Origin: Sphingomonas aracearum
GTDB lineage: Bacteria > Pseudomonadota > Alphaproteobacteria > Sphingomonadales > Sphingomonadaceae
Assembly: GCF_003345355.1 (NCBI RefSeq)
Contig: NZ_QQNB01000001.1
Coordinates: 620,001 to 684,000, forward strand
DNA length: 64,000 bases
Direction: 5' to 3'
In this document: piece after piece, positions 20,105-29,075 of the stretch
Layout of the letters: the number at the start of each line of letters is the position of its first letter
Position numbering within the stretch: position 1 is the stretch's first letter
The notes under the pieces: model-generated
Database searches by the model: none
Told to the model about the DNA's origin: nothing
Seen by the model: the letters and a program-made list of their open reading frames with translations, nothing else
Translations under genes and position numbers: made by a program

Positions 20105-21550
20105 GTGGCCGGATTCGCGCGCTCCCGCGCCGGCCTGGCGCTCGGCATCCTGCTGCTGGCGCTGCTGCTGCGCGGCGGCGACTTCGGCAATCCGGTGATC
20201 CATGTGGACGAGCAATTCTACCTGCTCGTCGGCGAGCGGATGCACGAGGGGCTGCTCCCGTATCTCGACATCTGGGATCGCAAGCCGGTCGGCCTGTTCC
20301 TCCTCTACGCCGCGATCACCGCGCTGCCCGGCGATGGCGTGCTCGCCTATCAGGTCGTGGCGACCCTCTTCGCCGCCGCCACCGCGCTGGCCGTCGCGAT
20401 CGGCGCGGGGCGGCTCGGCGCGAGCCGGCGCGGCATGTGGGCGGCGGCTGCGGCGACCCTGTTGTGGACCTCGCTGCTGGGCGGGCGCGGAGGGCAGGCG
20501 CCGGTTTTCTACAACCTGCCGGTGGTGCTCGCCGCCCTGCTTACCCTGCGCCTGCCGTCGCTGACGAGCGGACGCGCCGTGCTCCTGAACGGCGTGGCGG
20601 CCTGCCTGCTCGCGGGGCTTGCCATACAGGTGAAGTATCTGCCCGCGATCGAGGGGGCGTGGTTCGGCTTGGCCCATCTGTGGTTCGCACGGCGTCACCT
20701 GCGCGTGGCGGGGGCCGCAGCGGCGGCGCTGCTGTGGATCGGCGCGGGGCTGCTGCCGACCGTGCTGGCCCTGGGCTGGTATGCCGCGCTCGGCCGGCAC
20801 GCGCTGGACGCCTATTGGTTCGCCAATTTCGGCTCCATCCTGTCGCGGCCGGGCTATCCTGCCGAGCAGCTGGCGATGCGCCTGCTCGGCATCGTCGCCC
20901 AGCTCTCGCCGCTGATCGTCTCGGCGAGCCTCGCCTGGCGCTGGCGGGTGCGCGGCGCGCGCGCGGTGATCGCCTTCGGCTGGCTGGGCGCGGCGGTGCT
21001 CGGCTTCTTCGCGATCGGCACCTTTTTCGACCATTACGCCCTGCCGCTGGTGCCGCCGCTGGCGATGATCGCCGGACGTGCCTTCGGCCGGTCGGGTCGT
21101 GCGGCGGTGGCGAGCCTCGGTCTTGCGGCCATGCTGTTCGCGGTGGAGCGCACCGTCGCGCGGGACGATGCGACCGGCGCGCGGGCGGTCGCCCGGGTCG
21201 TGGCCGCGAACAGCGCCGGCGGCTGCCCCTATGTGTTCATCGGCGACACGATCACCTACACGCTGGCCCGCGCCTGCCTGCCGACGCCGTACGTCTTCCC
21301 CAACCTGCTCGCCTACACCACCGAACAGGGCGCCACCGGGATCGACGAGGCCGCCGAGGTGCGCCGCATTCTCGCCCACCGCCCGCCGGTGATCGTCACC
21401 TCGGATCGCAAGCTCGATATCTGGAACCGCGCCAGCCTGGCGGCGGTGAACGGCGCGATCGCCCGCAACTATCGGCTGGTGTTCAGCGCCCCGCGCAGCA
21501 ACTATCGCACTTTGGTGTATCTCCGTCGCGACCTGCCGCTCAGAGATTGA
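20105..21550 (+). CDS. Polytopic membrane glycosyltransferase, GT39/ArnT-like
   Basis: A 481-residue membrane protein with about ten hydrophobic segments. The first periplasmic loop has HVDEQFYLLVGERMHEG, with the acidic Asp-Glu pair and following aromatic residues seen in protein-O-mannosyltransferase/ArnT-type enzymes, and DIWDRKPVGLFLLY shortly after. These enzymes move sugars from polyprenyl-phosphate carriers to envelope acceptors. The sugar and acceptor cannot be told. I chose GTG 20105, two bases after the preceding stop, because it restores the first membrane helix. The 3' end overlaps a convergent small gene by 11 bases. Confidence 0.8.
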   Translation: MAGFARSRAGLALGILLLALLLRGGDFGNPVIHVDEQFYLLVGERMHEGLLPYLDIWDRKPVGLFLLYAAITALPGDGVLAYQVVATLFAAATALAVAIGAGRLGASRRGMWAAAAATLLWTSLLGGRGGQAPVFYNLPVVLAALLTLRLPSLTSGRAVLLNGVAACLLAGLAIQVKYLPAIEGAWFGLAHLWFARRHLRVAGAAAAALLWIGAGLLPTVLALGWYAALGRHALDAYWFANFGSILSRPGYPAEQLAMRLLGIVAQLSPLIVSASLAWRWRVRGARAVIAFGWLGAAVLGFFAIGTFFDHYALPLVPPLAMIAGRAFGRSGRAAVASLGLAAMLFAVERTVARDDATGARAVARVVAANSAGGCPYVFIGDTITYTLARACLPTPYVFPNLLAYTTEQGATGIDEAAEVRRILAHRPPVIVTSDRKLDIWNRASLAAVNGAIARNYRLVFSAPRSNYRTLVYLRRDLPLRD

Positions 21551-21737
21551 ACGCCACGCTGGCGAGCAGAAAGGCACCGAGCAACGCGGCGAACTGCACG
21601 GTGGGCCAGTCCACGAAGCCGACCCGGTCGGGATCGCGCCGCCGCCGTCGCCGCGCGTTCAGCACGCCGGCCACGATCGCCAGCACCACCAGCGCGCCCG
21701 CGCCGAGGCCGGCGGCGGTGCGCGCGCTCCATTCCAC
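21540..21737 (-). CDS. Small two-TM protein next to phaR
   Basis: A 65-residue protein with two hydrophobic helices (about residues 8-25 and 45-63) joined by a very basic linker (ARRRRRRDPD). Its GC-rich codons and position 5 bases downstream of phaR suggest that it is a real gene in the phaR transcript. Function unknown. The positive linker predicts a cytoplasmic loop by the positive-inside rule. Confidence 0.6.
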   Translation of the reverse strand: MEWSARTAAGLGAGALVVLAIVAGVLNARRRRRRDPDRVGFVDWPTVQFAALLGAFLLASVAFNL

Positions 21738-21742
21738 GGCTC

Positions 21743-22303
21743 CTACTCGCCGAGCTTCTGCACCTTGTCGTTCAGCCGGCCGAGCTCGGCGCGCAGCGCG
21801 GCGATCTCGTCATCCTTGCTCACCGGCGCCGCAGGAGCGGCCGGCGCGGACGCGGCGGGCGGCGCGTTGAACGCCTGCGCCGCGGCCTCGAACATCTCCA
21901 GGTTCTTCTTGGCGACCTCGGCAAAGGGCGTGTTGGCGAAAGCACCCTCCACCGCCGTCTTGAACTGCTGCTGATTGCGGCGGAAGCTGTCCATTGACGC
22001 TTCGAGATAACCGGGCACCATCGCCTGCATGGAATCGCCATACATGGAGATCAGCTGGCGCAGGAAATTGACCGGCAGCATGTTCTGCCCGCGCGCTTCC
22101 TCCTCCATGATGATCTGGGTGAGGATCGAATGGGTGATGTCGTCGTCGCTCTTGGCGTCCACCACCTTGAAGTCCCGCCCCTCGCGCGTCATCGCGGCCA
22201 GATGTTCCAGCGTGATGTAGGACGAGGTTTCGGTATTGTAGAGCCGCCGATTGGCGTATTTCTTGATGATGACGATGCCGTCGGCGCTGTTCTGCTTTTT
22301 CAT
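21743..22303 (-). CDS. phaR: Polyhydroxyalkanoate synthesis repressor PhaR
   Basis: A 186-residue repressor that controls phasin and polyester-synthesis genes by binding either DNA or the polymer. The N-terminal PHB/PHA accumulation regulator domain is IVIIKKYANRRLYNTETSS and YITLEHLAAMTREGRDFKVV, followed by the second domain TQIIMEEEARGQNMLPVNFL. The C-terminus has an Ala/Pro linker and a coiled coil (DDEIAALRAELGRLNDKVQ). Start ATG 22303 was chosen because it gives the canonical N-terminus. Only 17 bases separate it from the divergent PhaC-like gene, so the two share regulatory DNA. Confidence 0.94.
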   Translation of the reverse strand: MKKQNSADGIVIIKKYANRRLYNTETSSYITLEHLAAMTREGRDFKVVDAKSDDDITHSILTQIIMEEEARGQNMLPVNFLRQLISMYGDSMQAMVPGYLEASMDSFRRNQQQFKTAVEGAFANTPFAEVAKKNLEMFEAAAQAFNAPPAASAPAAPAAPVSKDDEIAALRAELGRLNDKVQKLGE

Positions 22304-22320
22304 CTGGGAGCCCCCGGGCT

Positions 22321-23391
22321 GTGCCTGATCCAGCTGTAACACCATCGGTTGCCGCGCCGCAACACGGACCGCGCCCCCTTCCCCTGTTCCTCGACATGTT
22401 GCGCAGCGAAACCGCAGCAAATGCCGCGCGCCGTAGCGTCGCGCTGGCCGGACTGCGCGCTTATCAGGACGCGCCGCGCGCGCAAAGCTACCGCGCGGGA
22501 CCGGTGCGGTATCGCAAGGGCCGCGCGCGGTTGCGTGACGGTGGCGGACAGGGCCGCCCGGTGGTGTTCGTGCCTTCGCTCATCAACCCGCCCTTCATCC
22601 TCGACCTGACGCCGGAGACCTCGCTGATGGGCTTCGTCCGCGACGCCGGCTTCCATCCCTGGCTGCTCGACTGGGGAGAGCCGACACCGGCCGACCGCGA
22701 CATGGACGTGACCGGCCATGTCGAACGGCTGCTCCTGCCGCTGCTCGCCAGGCTGCCGGAGCCGCCGGTGCTGGTCGGCTATTGCCTGGGCGGCACCATG
22801 GCGCTTGCCGCCGCCTGCGCCTCAAGGCTCGCGGGGCTGGCGCTGGTCGCCGCGCCCTGGCGCTTCTCCGGCTTCGGCGAGCGCGCGGTCGGCGAGATCG
22901 CGGCGCTGTGGGATGCGGCGCAACCCGCCTGCGAGGCGCTGGGGCTGGTGCCGATGGAAGTGCTGCAGGCCGGCTTCTGGCGGCTCGACCCGGCGCGCAC
23001 CATCGCCAAGTACGAGCGGCTGGCCGGCACCGATCCCGCCTCGCCCGAGTTCGCCTCGTTTGTCGCGCTGGAGGACTGGGCCAATGCGGGCGCGCCGCTG
23101 ACCTATGCCGCCGGTCGGCAGATGTTCGACGACTTCTTCGCCGCCGATCTTCCCGGCAGCGGCCGCTGGACCGTCGGCGGAGGGGCGGCCTCGTCCGACG
23201 CGCTCCCCTGCCCGGCGATCGAGTTCGTCTCCCTCACCGATCGCATCGTCCCCGCCGCCAGCGCCGCGAATCTGCCGAACCGCCGCGATCTAGGCGCGGG
23301 CCATGTCGGCATGGTGGTCGGCCGGGGCGCGCGCGCGCAATTGTGGGAGCCCCTGGTCCACTGGCTTAACGCGCTGCCGGCCGCTATCTAG
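22321..23391 (+). CDS. PhaC-like alpha/beta hydrolase, polyester synthase family
   Basis: A 356-residue alpha/beta-hydrolase with a cysteine nucleophile in a PHA-synthase-type lipase box: GYCLGG with Cys155, plus Asp307 (SLTDRIVP) and His328 (GAGHVGMV). It is far shorter than class I PhaC (about 560-600 residues) and close to class III/IV subunits, but no PhaE partner is present. It may be a diverged short synthase, an oligomer hydrolase or an accessory enzyme. Neighbours (divergent phaR, downstream thiolase) support a role in polyhydroxyalkanoate turnover. The start is GTG 22321, with GGGAG 10 bases upstream. The conserved-looking [12 protein letters not shown] argues against starting at the later ATG. 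Confidence 0.82.
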   Translation: MPDPAVTPSVAAPQHGPRPLPLFLDMLRSETAANAARRSVALAGLRAYQDAPRAQSYRAGPVRYRKGRARLRDGGGQGRPVVFVPSLINPPFILDLTPETSLMGFVRDAGFHPWLLDWGEPTPADRDMDVTGHVERLLLPLLARLPEPPVLVGYCLGGTMALAAACASRLAGLALVAAPWRFSGFGERAVGEIAALWDAAQPACEALGLVPMEVLQAGFWRLDPARTIAKYERLAGTDPASPEFASFVALEDWANAGAPLTYAAGRQMFDDFFAADLPGSGRWTVGGGAASSDALPCPAIEFVSLTDRIVPAASAANLPNRRDLGAGHVGMVVGRGARAQLWEPLVHWLNALPAAI

Positions 23392-23419
23392 TTCACGACC
23401 AGCTTTTCGGAGAGTTCCC

Positions 23420-24592
23420 ATGCAGGACATCGTCATCACCGCGGCCAAGCGCACGCCCGTGGGCAGCTTCCTGGGCGCGTTTGCGAGCGTTCCCGCGCAC
23501 GAGCTGGGCCGGCAGGCGATCGTGGCCGCGCTGGCGCAGGCGAACGTGTCCGGTGAGGAAGTGTCGGAAGTGATCCTCGGCCAGGTGCTCACCGCCGCGC
23601 AGGGCCAGAACCCGGCGCGCCAGGCGTCGATGGCCGCCGGCGTGCCCCGGGAGATCCCGGCTTGGGGCGTCAACCAGGTCTGCGGCTCCGGCCTGCGCGC
23701 CGTCGCGCTGGCGGCACAGGCGGTGGCCACCGGCGACTCGCGCATCGTGGTCGCCGGCGGTCAGGAAAGCATGTCCTTGTCCGCCCATGCGCAAAACCTG
23801 CGCCCCGGCACCAAGATGGGCGATCTCAGCCTTGTCGATACCATGATCAAGGACGGACTGACGGACGTCTTCAACGGCTATCACATGGGCATCACCGCCG
23901 AGAACCTGGCGGAGCAGTATCAGGTGACTCGCGGGGAGCAGGACGCGTTCGCCGTCCGCTCGCAGAACCTCGCCGAGGCCGCGCGCAGCGCCGGCCGCTT
24001 CGCCGACGAGATCGCCGCGGTGACCGTGAAGGGCCGCAAGGGCGACACGATCGTCGACCAGGACGAATATATCCGCGCCGGCGCCACGCTCGACAGCGTG
24101 TCCGGCCTGCGCCCCGCCTTCAAGAAGGACGGCACCGTGACGGCCGCCAACGCCAGCGGCATCAACGACGGCGCCGCCGCGCTCGTGGTGATGAGCCGCG
24201 AGGAAGCGGAGCGCCGCGGCAGCCCGATCCTCGGCCGCATCGCCAGCTGGGCCTCGGCTGGCGTCGATCCGTCGATCATGGGCATCGGCCCGGTGCCGGC
24301 CACCCGCCGCGCGCTGGAAAAGGCCGGCTGGTCGATCGCCGACCTGGACCTGATCGAGGCCAACGAGGCGTTCGCCGCGCAGGCGCTCTCGGTGGGCCGC
24401 GAGCTCGGCTGGGATGCGGACCGCGTGAACGTCAATGGCGGCGCCATCGCCATCGGCCATCCGATCGGCGCCAGCGGCGCGCGCGTGCTGACCACGCTCC
24501 TCTACGAGATGGGCAAGCGCGACGCGAAGAAGGGTCTCGCCACGCTTTGCATCGGCGGCGGCATGGGCATCGCCATGTGCATCGAGCGCTGA
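23420..24592 (+). CDS. phaA: Acetyl-CoA C-acetyltransferase (thiolase)
   Basis: A 390-residue biosynthetic-type thiolase that condenses two acetyl-CoA to acetoacetyl-CoA, the first step toward polyhydroxybutyrate, or runs in reverse. Active residues are present: Cys88 ([11 protein letters not shown]), His347 ([12 protein letters not shown]) and Cys377 (TLCIGGGMG). ATG 23420 has a GGAGAG ribosome-binding site. No acetoacetyl-CoA reductase (phaB) is adjacent. The symbol phaA follows from the neighbourhood. atoB is an equally valid name by sequence. Confidence 0.93.
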   Translation: MQDIVITAAKRTPVGSFLGAFASVPAHELGRQAIVAALAQANVSGEEVSEVILGQVLTAAQGQNPARQASMAAGVPREIPAWGVNQVCGSGLRAVALAAQAVATGDSRIVVAGGQESMSLSAHAQNLRPGTKMGDLSLVDTMIKDGLTDVFNGYHMGITAENLAEQYQVTRGEQDAFAVRSQNLAEAARSAGRFADEIAAVTVKGRKGDTIVDQDEYIRAGATLDSVSGLRPAFKKDGTVTAANASGINDGAAALVVMSREEAERRGSPILGRIASWASAGVDPSIMGIGPVPATRRALEKAGWSIADLDLIEANEAFAAQALSVGRELGWDADRVNVNGGAIAIGHPIGASGARVLTTLLYEMGKRDAKKGLATLCIGGGMGIAMCIER

Positions 24593-24624
24593 GGCGCGAT
24601 CGTTCGAACCGGGGGAGATAGGGC

Positions 24625-25392
24625 TTGCGCACGATATTGATTGGATGGGGATTGCTCGCCGCCACGCCGCTTGCGGCACAGACGCCTCCGACACCGCCCG
24701 GACCGCCCGAGATCCTGGTTTCCGCCTCCGGCACCGCGCGCACCCCGCCGGATCGCGCGACCATCGCCTTCACGGTGCGCGGCGAGGGCACGACCTCGGA
24801 CGAGGCCGCGCGCATGCTGGCGGAGCGGATCAAGGCGGTGCGCGCCGGCTCCGCCGCACTCGCCGGCCGCGGTGCGGAACGGCGCTCGTCGCAACTCTCG
24901 ATCCGCGAAGTCCGCCCGCGCGCCTGCGACCAGAACGGCTACGGCGCGCAACGCCTGTCCAGCGGCGATTGCGCGATCATCGGCTATGTCGCGACCACCG
25001 GCGAGCAGCTCGACACGGCGAACGTCAAGGATGCCGGCACGCTGGCCGGGCTGATCGGCCGGCTCGGCGGCTCCGACGTGCAGCTGCAGCGCTTCTGGCT
25101 GGCGGACGACAGCGCCGCACGGCGCGAAGCGACGCAAAAGGCGCTGGCCGAGGCCCGCACCCAGGCCGAACTGATCGCCACCGGCTCCGGTGCGCGGCTG
25201 GGTTCGTTGCGGCGCGTGCAGGACGGCAGCTACGACTATGTGGTCCGTGCCAACGCCATCCGGCCGCGCGTGGAAAATGCCGCGCCCCCGCCGCCGCCGC
25301 CGCCAGCTCCTCCGCCCGTTTCCGTCGACTTTACGCCCGGTCCGATCGAAACCACGGTGCGCCTGTCCGTCAGCTACGCCATCGCGCCGTAG
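24625..25392 (+). CDS. Exported SIMPL (DUF541) domain protein
   Basis: A 255-residue periplasmic protein with a short signal peptide (ending PLAAQ) and the SIMPL fold: ILVSASGTARTPPDRATIAF at the start of the domain and AARREATQKALAEARTQAEL toward its end. A proline run near residue 220 precedes the last strand VETTVRLSVSYAI-like region. The start is TTG 24625, with GGGGGAGA 9 bases upstream. No enzymatic role is known. Homologues are linked to envelope integrity. Confidence 0.85.
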   Translation: MRTILIGWGLLAATPLAAQTPPTPPGPPEILVSASGTARTPPDRATIAFTVRGEGTTSDEAARMLAERIKAVRAGSAALAGRGAERRSSQLSIREVRPRACDQNGYGAQRLSSGDCAIIGYVATTGEQLDTANVKDAGTLAGLIGRLGGSDVQLQRFWLADDSAARREATQKALAEARTQAELIATGSGARLGSLRRVQDGSYDYVVRANAIRPRVENAAPPPPPPPAPPPVSVDFTPGPIETTVRLSVSYAIAP

Positions 25393-25395
25393 GGC

Positions 25396-26484
25396 TCAGC
25401 GCGCGAACCGGGCGGGGGCGTAGCGGGCCGGGTCGATCCCGGCGACGAATGCCTCCGTCGCGCGGCCGAGCAGCAAAGCGGCGGCCAGCGCGCTGCCCGC
25501 CGGAGCGGTCTGGATGCCGAACCCGCCCTGCCCGGCGCACCAGAAGAAGCCCGGCACCTCCGGGTCGAAGCCATAGACCGGCAGCCGATCGGGCGCGAAG
25601 CTGCGCAAGCCTGCCCAACGCCGCTCCACCGCCTCCACCTGCCAGTCCACGACCTGCTCGAACCGGTCGATCGCCTCCGCCACGTCCAGCTCCTCCGGTT
25701 GCGCGTCGCCCGGCACCGCCGGCGTTTCGTCATGCGGGGTCAGCCACAGCCGCCCGCCCGTCTCCGGCTTGAAGTAGAAGCGGCCAGAGATGTCCAGCAC
25801 CTGCGGCAGCCCGGCCGGCGCGGGGGGATCGGTGCGCAACTGCACCATGGTCCGGCGATACGGCGTGATGCCCACCGGCGCCGCCCCGGCGAGCGCCGCC
25901 ACCCGGTCCGCCCAGGCACCCGCGGCATTGACCAGCACCGCCGCCTCGAACGACCCGGCGCGGGTGTCCAGCCGCCAGCCGCCGTCGCGGCGTTCGGCGG
26001 CCAGCAGGGCGGCATCGGTCACCACGCGGCCGGACTCGCGCGCGGCGGCAAGATACCGCGCATGCAGCGCCGCCACGTCGATGAACGCGCTGCTCGGCTC
26101 CAGCACCCCCAGGCACCATTCGGCGCGCAGGCCGGGCACGAGGCTGGCGGGATCGACCGGCTCCAGCGCCACGCCGCTGCCCGCGAACTCCGCCAGGAAC
26201 CGCTCAACCGCCGGCCGGTCCCCGCCGCGCCCGATGTGCAGCGAGCCCATCGGCTGCAGGAACCCGCCCTCGCGCAGCGCCGGTCCGGAGGCGGTGCTCA
26301 GCGGCTGCACCCCAGGCCCGCCATAAGTCTCCGACCAGAACGCGGCCGAGCGCCCGGTGGCGTGAAGCCCGGCCATCTCCTCCGCTTCCAGCAGCAGGAC
26401 GCGCGCCTCGGGCGCCAGCGCGGCGGCGAGGCTCGCCCCCGCCATGCCGCCGCCGGCGATCGCGACGTCGAACCGCTCGCTCAT
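25396..26484 (-). CDS. FAD-dependent D-amino-acid-oxidase family oxidoreductase
   Basis: A 362-residue DAO-family flavoenzyme. The dinucleotide-binding motif VAIAGGGMAGASLAAAL is at the N-terminus, LVNAAGAWADRVAALAG in the middle, and the C-terminal flavin contact FFWCAGQGGFGIQTAPAGS. The overall pattern resembles D-arginine dehydrogenase or glycine oxidase types. The substrate is not determinable. It overlaps the upstream hydrolase gene by 4 bases, so the two are translationally coupled. Confidence 0.9.
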   Translation of the reverse strand: MSERFDVAIAGGGMAGASLAAALAPEARVLLLEAEEMAGLHATGRSAAFWSETYGGPGVQPLSTASGPALREGGFLQPMGSLHIGRGGDRPAVERFLAEFAGSGVALEPVDPASLVPGLRAEWCLGVLEPSSAFIDVAALHARYLAAARESGRVVTDAALLAAERRDGGWRLDTRAGSFEAAVLVNAAGAWADRVAALAGAAPVGITPYRRTMVQLRTDPPAPAGLPQVLDISGRFYFKPETGGRLWLTPHDETPAVPGDAQPEELDVAEAIDRFEQVVDWQVEAVERRWAGLRSFAPDRLPVYGFDPEVPGFFWCAGQGGFGIQTAPAGSALAAALLLGRATEAFVAGIDPARYAPARFAR

Positions 26485-27440
26485 GCCACTTGCCGGGCGG
26501 GCGCGCGCACCTGGAGAAAGCGGTCGATCGCGTCCAGCGCCGGCCCGCGCACGGCATCGGCCTCGCGCAGGATCTCGTGCCGCGCTTCCTTGCCGAACCG
26601 CACCACCTGCACGTCCGGCAGGCGCGCGGCGATGCGCAGCGCCGCGCGCGGGTCGACCAGCCGGTCCGCCTCCGCCAGCAGCATCAGCAGCGGCGTGCGC
26701 ATTTCCGCCAGCCGCGGATCACGCGCAAGCAGCCGCGTGGACGCGAACGCCTCGGCCAGCCAGCGCCAGCTCGGCGGCCCCAGCCGCAGCTCGGGCTTGG
26801 CCGCGTACCACCACAGCTCGTCGTCATACCGCGCCTGATCGTGCGTCAGCAGCGCCATCCGGCTTGTGCGCGCGGTCGGGATCTCGTTGCTGTCCCAGGC
26901 CGCGCGCGCCGGGTCGCCGGTCCGCGCCATCAGCCGGGCAACCCGCTCGCCCGCCCAATTGCCCACCGGGCTGCGCAGGCCGAGCATCGGCGCGACCAGC
27001 ACGGCTGCGTCCGCCGCCACGCGGCCCTCGGCCAGCGCCCGCAGCGTCAGGTGCCCGCCCATGGAGTGCCCCACCAGCACGCGCGGCCCCTCGACCTGTG
27101 CCGCCCAGCCCGTCCAGAACGCGGCAAGGTCGTCCAGCCACGGCTCGAACGCGTCGCAATGGCCGACCAGCGGATCGGCGCACAGCCGGCCGGAGCCGCC
27201 CTGCCCCCGCCAGTCCACCGCCGTCACCGACCAACCCTGCCCGTGCCAATAGGCCAGCGTTTCCAGATACTTCTCGAACACGTCGCCGCGCCCCGTCTGG
27301 AACAGCAGGCCGCCCCGCCCGCCGTCCGAGGGCCAGTCGAACCGGCGCAGCGCCCAGCCGTCCGGCGCCTGCCAGCGGGAAACCCGCGCACCGGCAGGAA
27401 TCGCGCGGCGGTAAAGCTGTGGGGAGAGCATCGGCGGCAT
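26481..27440 (-). CDS. Alpha/beta hydrolase, monoacylglycerol-lipase-like
   Basis: A 319-residue soluble hydrolase. The nucleophile elbow is VLVGHSMGGH (GxSxG), preceded by the oxyanion region AVDWRGQGGSGR. The Asp lies in LLMLLAEADRLVDPRA and the His in GKEARHEIL. This resembles lysophospholipase L2 or monoacylglycerol lipases. ATG 27440 was chosen. It overlaps the start of the divergent prepilin peptidase, so the two genes share regulatory DNA. Longer readings run antisense through that gene. Confidence 0.88.
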   Translation of the reverse strand: MPPMLSPQLYRRAIPAGARVSRWQAPDGWALRRFDWPSDGGRGGLLFQTGRGDVFEKYLETLAYWHGQGWSVTAVDWRGQGGSGRLCADPLVGHCDAFEPWLDDLAAFWTGWAAQVEGPRVLVGHSMGGHLTLRALAEGRVAADAAVLVAPMLGLRSPVGNWAGERVARLMARTGDPARAAWDSNEIPTARTSRMALLTHDQARYDDELWWYAAKPELRLGPPSWRWLAEAFASTRLLARDPRLAEMRTPLLMLLAEADRLVDPRAALRIAARLPDVQVVRFGKEARHEILREADAVRGPALDAIDRFLQVRAPARQVA

Positions 27441-27969
27441 GGTTACGTTTTCGAAAGCCATGTCGTCTACCCCCAAGACCATGGTTGGGGGACTTCTGTC
27501 GGCGTTCTGCCTTTGCGTGCTCGCGCTGCTGCTGGTTTCGGCCGGCGTGGAGGACGCACGCATTCGCGAGATCGCCAACTGGAAGAACGCGGCCATCGCG
27601 CTGCTGGCGCCGATCTGGTGGCATGCGCTGGATTTCTCGCTCTGGCCGGACGTGGCGGCCCAGATCGGGCTCGCGGCAATCGTCTTTGCCCTGTTCATCG
27701 GCGCGTTTGCGCTCGGCTGGATGGGCGGTGGCGACGTGAAGATGATCGGCGCGCTGGCGCTCTGGTTTCCGCCGGGCGCGCTCGTCTGGATGCTGGTGCT
27801 GATGTCGCTGTTCGGCGGCGCGCTGACGCTGGTGCTGGTCGCCGCGCGGGCGTGGAGCGGGCGCCGCGGCCGTGTTCGCGAAGGCGCGATCGAGGTGCCT
27901 TACGGCGTGGCGATCGCCGCGGCTGCGCTGCTCGCCCTGCGCGAACCCATTCTTAACCAATTCTTGTGA
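27439..27969 (+). CDS. cpaA: Prepilin peptidase of the Tad pilus
   Basis: A 176-residue inner-membrane aspartyl peptidase (A24 family, TadV/CpaA type) that cleaves and perhaps methylates Flp pilins. The catalytic aspartates are in VEDARIREIANWKN and GGGDVKMIGALAL (GxGD). About five hydrophobic segments are present. ATG starts at 27439, 27460 and 27481 are possible. 27439 has GGGGAGAG upstream but at a long distance, so the true start may be later. It opens the cpaA-B-C-D-E-tadB-tadC cluster. Confidence 0.88.
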   Translation: MVTFSKAMSSTPKTMVGGLLSAFCLCVLALLLVSAGVEDARIREIANWKNAAIALLAPIWWHALDFSLWPDVAAQIGLAAIVFALFIGAFALGWMGGGDVKMIGALALWFPPGALVWMLVLMSLFGGALTLVLVAARAWSGRRGRVREGAIEVPYGVAIAAAALLALREPILNQFL

Positions 27970-28020
27970 TGCTTAACGCCGGTTCAACCGCGATCCGGCC
28001 CCGAAAGGCTGCAACAGGTC

Positions 28021-29073
28021 ATGGATAGTCGAAAGATCATTTTGCTGGTGGGCGCGCTTCTCGTCGCCGGCTTCACCGCGTTCATGGCCCGCACGCTGCT
28101 GATGGGCGCCGCCACGCCGCCCGCCGGCGCGGTTGCCGCGCCTGCGCCGGTGATCGACGGGCCGGAGGTGCTGGTCGCCACCCGCGCGCTGCCGGTCGGC
28201 ACCATCCTGGATGCCACCGCGCTGAAATATCAGCCCTGGCCCAAGGAGCTGGTCGACAATGCCTATTACCTGAAGGCGAACACCGACATGAAGTCGCTGC
28301 AGGGCGTGGTGGTGCGCAACGCCATCACCGCCGGCCAGCCGGTGACGCAGGGCGCGCTGGTGAAGCCGGGCGACCGCGGTTTCCTGGCGGCGGCGCTCGG
28401 GCCGGGCATGCGCGCCGTTACCGTTCCCGTTTCCACGCAAAGCGCGGTGGCCGGCTTCGTCTTTCCGGGCGACCGCATCGACCTGGTCCTCACCCAGGCG
28501 GTGCCCGGTGGCGGCGACGGCCCGCCGCTGAAGGTGTCCGAGACGATCATGCGCAACCTGCGCGTGCTCGCCACCGATCAGCGCACCGACAATTCGGTCG
28601 GCGAGGACGGCAAGACCGTGGTCCGCACCTTCAGCAACGTGACGGTGGAGGCGACGCCCAAGATCGCCGAGCAGATCGCCGTCGCGCAGACGCTTGGCAC
28701 GCTGTCGCTGTCGCTGCGCAGCATCGCCGACAACACGCAGGAACTGGAACAGGCGATCGCGTCCGGCGACGTGAAGGTGCCCGACGGCACCGATCCGAAG
28801 GCGGAGAAGCAGATGCTGATCCAGCTCGCCACGCGTCCGCAGACCGGCTCCTCGACCTATGCCACCGGGGCAGACGTCTCGCGCTTCCAGCGTCGCAGCG
28901 TGCCCGGCAAGCAGTCCGGCTTCGCCGGGGGAAATCCGGGCTACGTGCCGCCGGCCGGCACGCCGTCCACCATGGGCGGCGCCTATCCGGGGGGAGCCGC
29001 GCCGCGCGGGCCGGTGGTGCGCATCGCCCGCGGCAATGATGTGACCGAGATTGCGGTCGGGGGGAAGAACTGA
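28021..29073 (+). CDS. cpaB: Flp pilus assembly protein CpaB (RcpC)
   Basis: A 350-residue inner-membrane-anchored periplasmic protein. One N-terminal hydrophobic helix (about residues 6-28) is followed by a SAF domain (VLVATRALPVGTILDATALK) and the RcpC/CpaB domain (MRAVTVPVSTQSAVAGFVFPGDRIDLVL). The C-terminal 60 residues are Gly/Pro-rich. It probably links the secretin to the inner-membrane platform. It is 2 bases from cpaC. Confidence 0.93.
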   Translation: MDSRKIILLVGALLVAGFTAFMARTLLMGAATPPAGAVAAPAPVIDGPEVLVATRALPVGTILDATALKYQPWPKELVDNAYYLKANTDMKSLQGVVVRNAITAGQPVTQGALVKPGDRGFLAAALGPGMRAVTVPVSTQSAVAGFVFPGDRIDLVLTQAVPGGGDGPPLKVSETIMRNLRVLATDQRTDNSVGEDGKTVVRTFSNVTVEATPKIAEQIAVAQTLGTLSLSLRSIADNTQELEQAIASGDVKVPDGTDPKAEKQMLIQLATRPQTGSSTYATGADVSRFQRRSVPGKQSGFAGGNPGYVPPAGTPSTMGGAYPGGAAPRGPVVRIARGNDVTEIAVGGKN

Positions 29074-29075
29074 TC

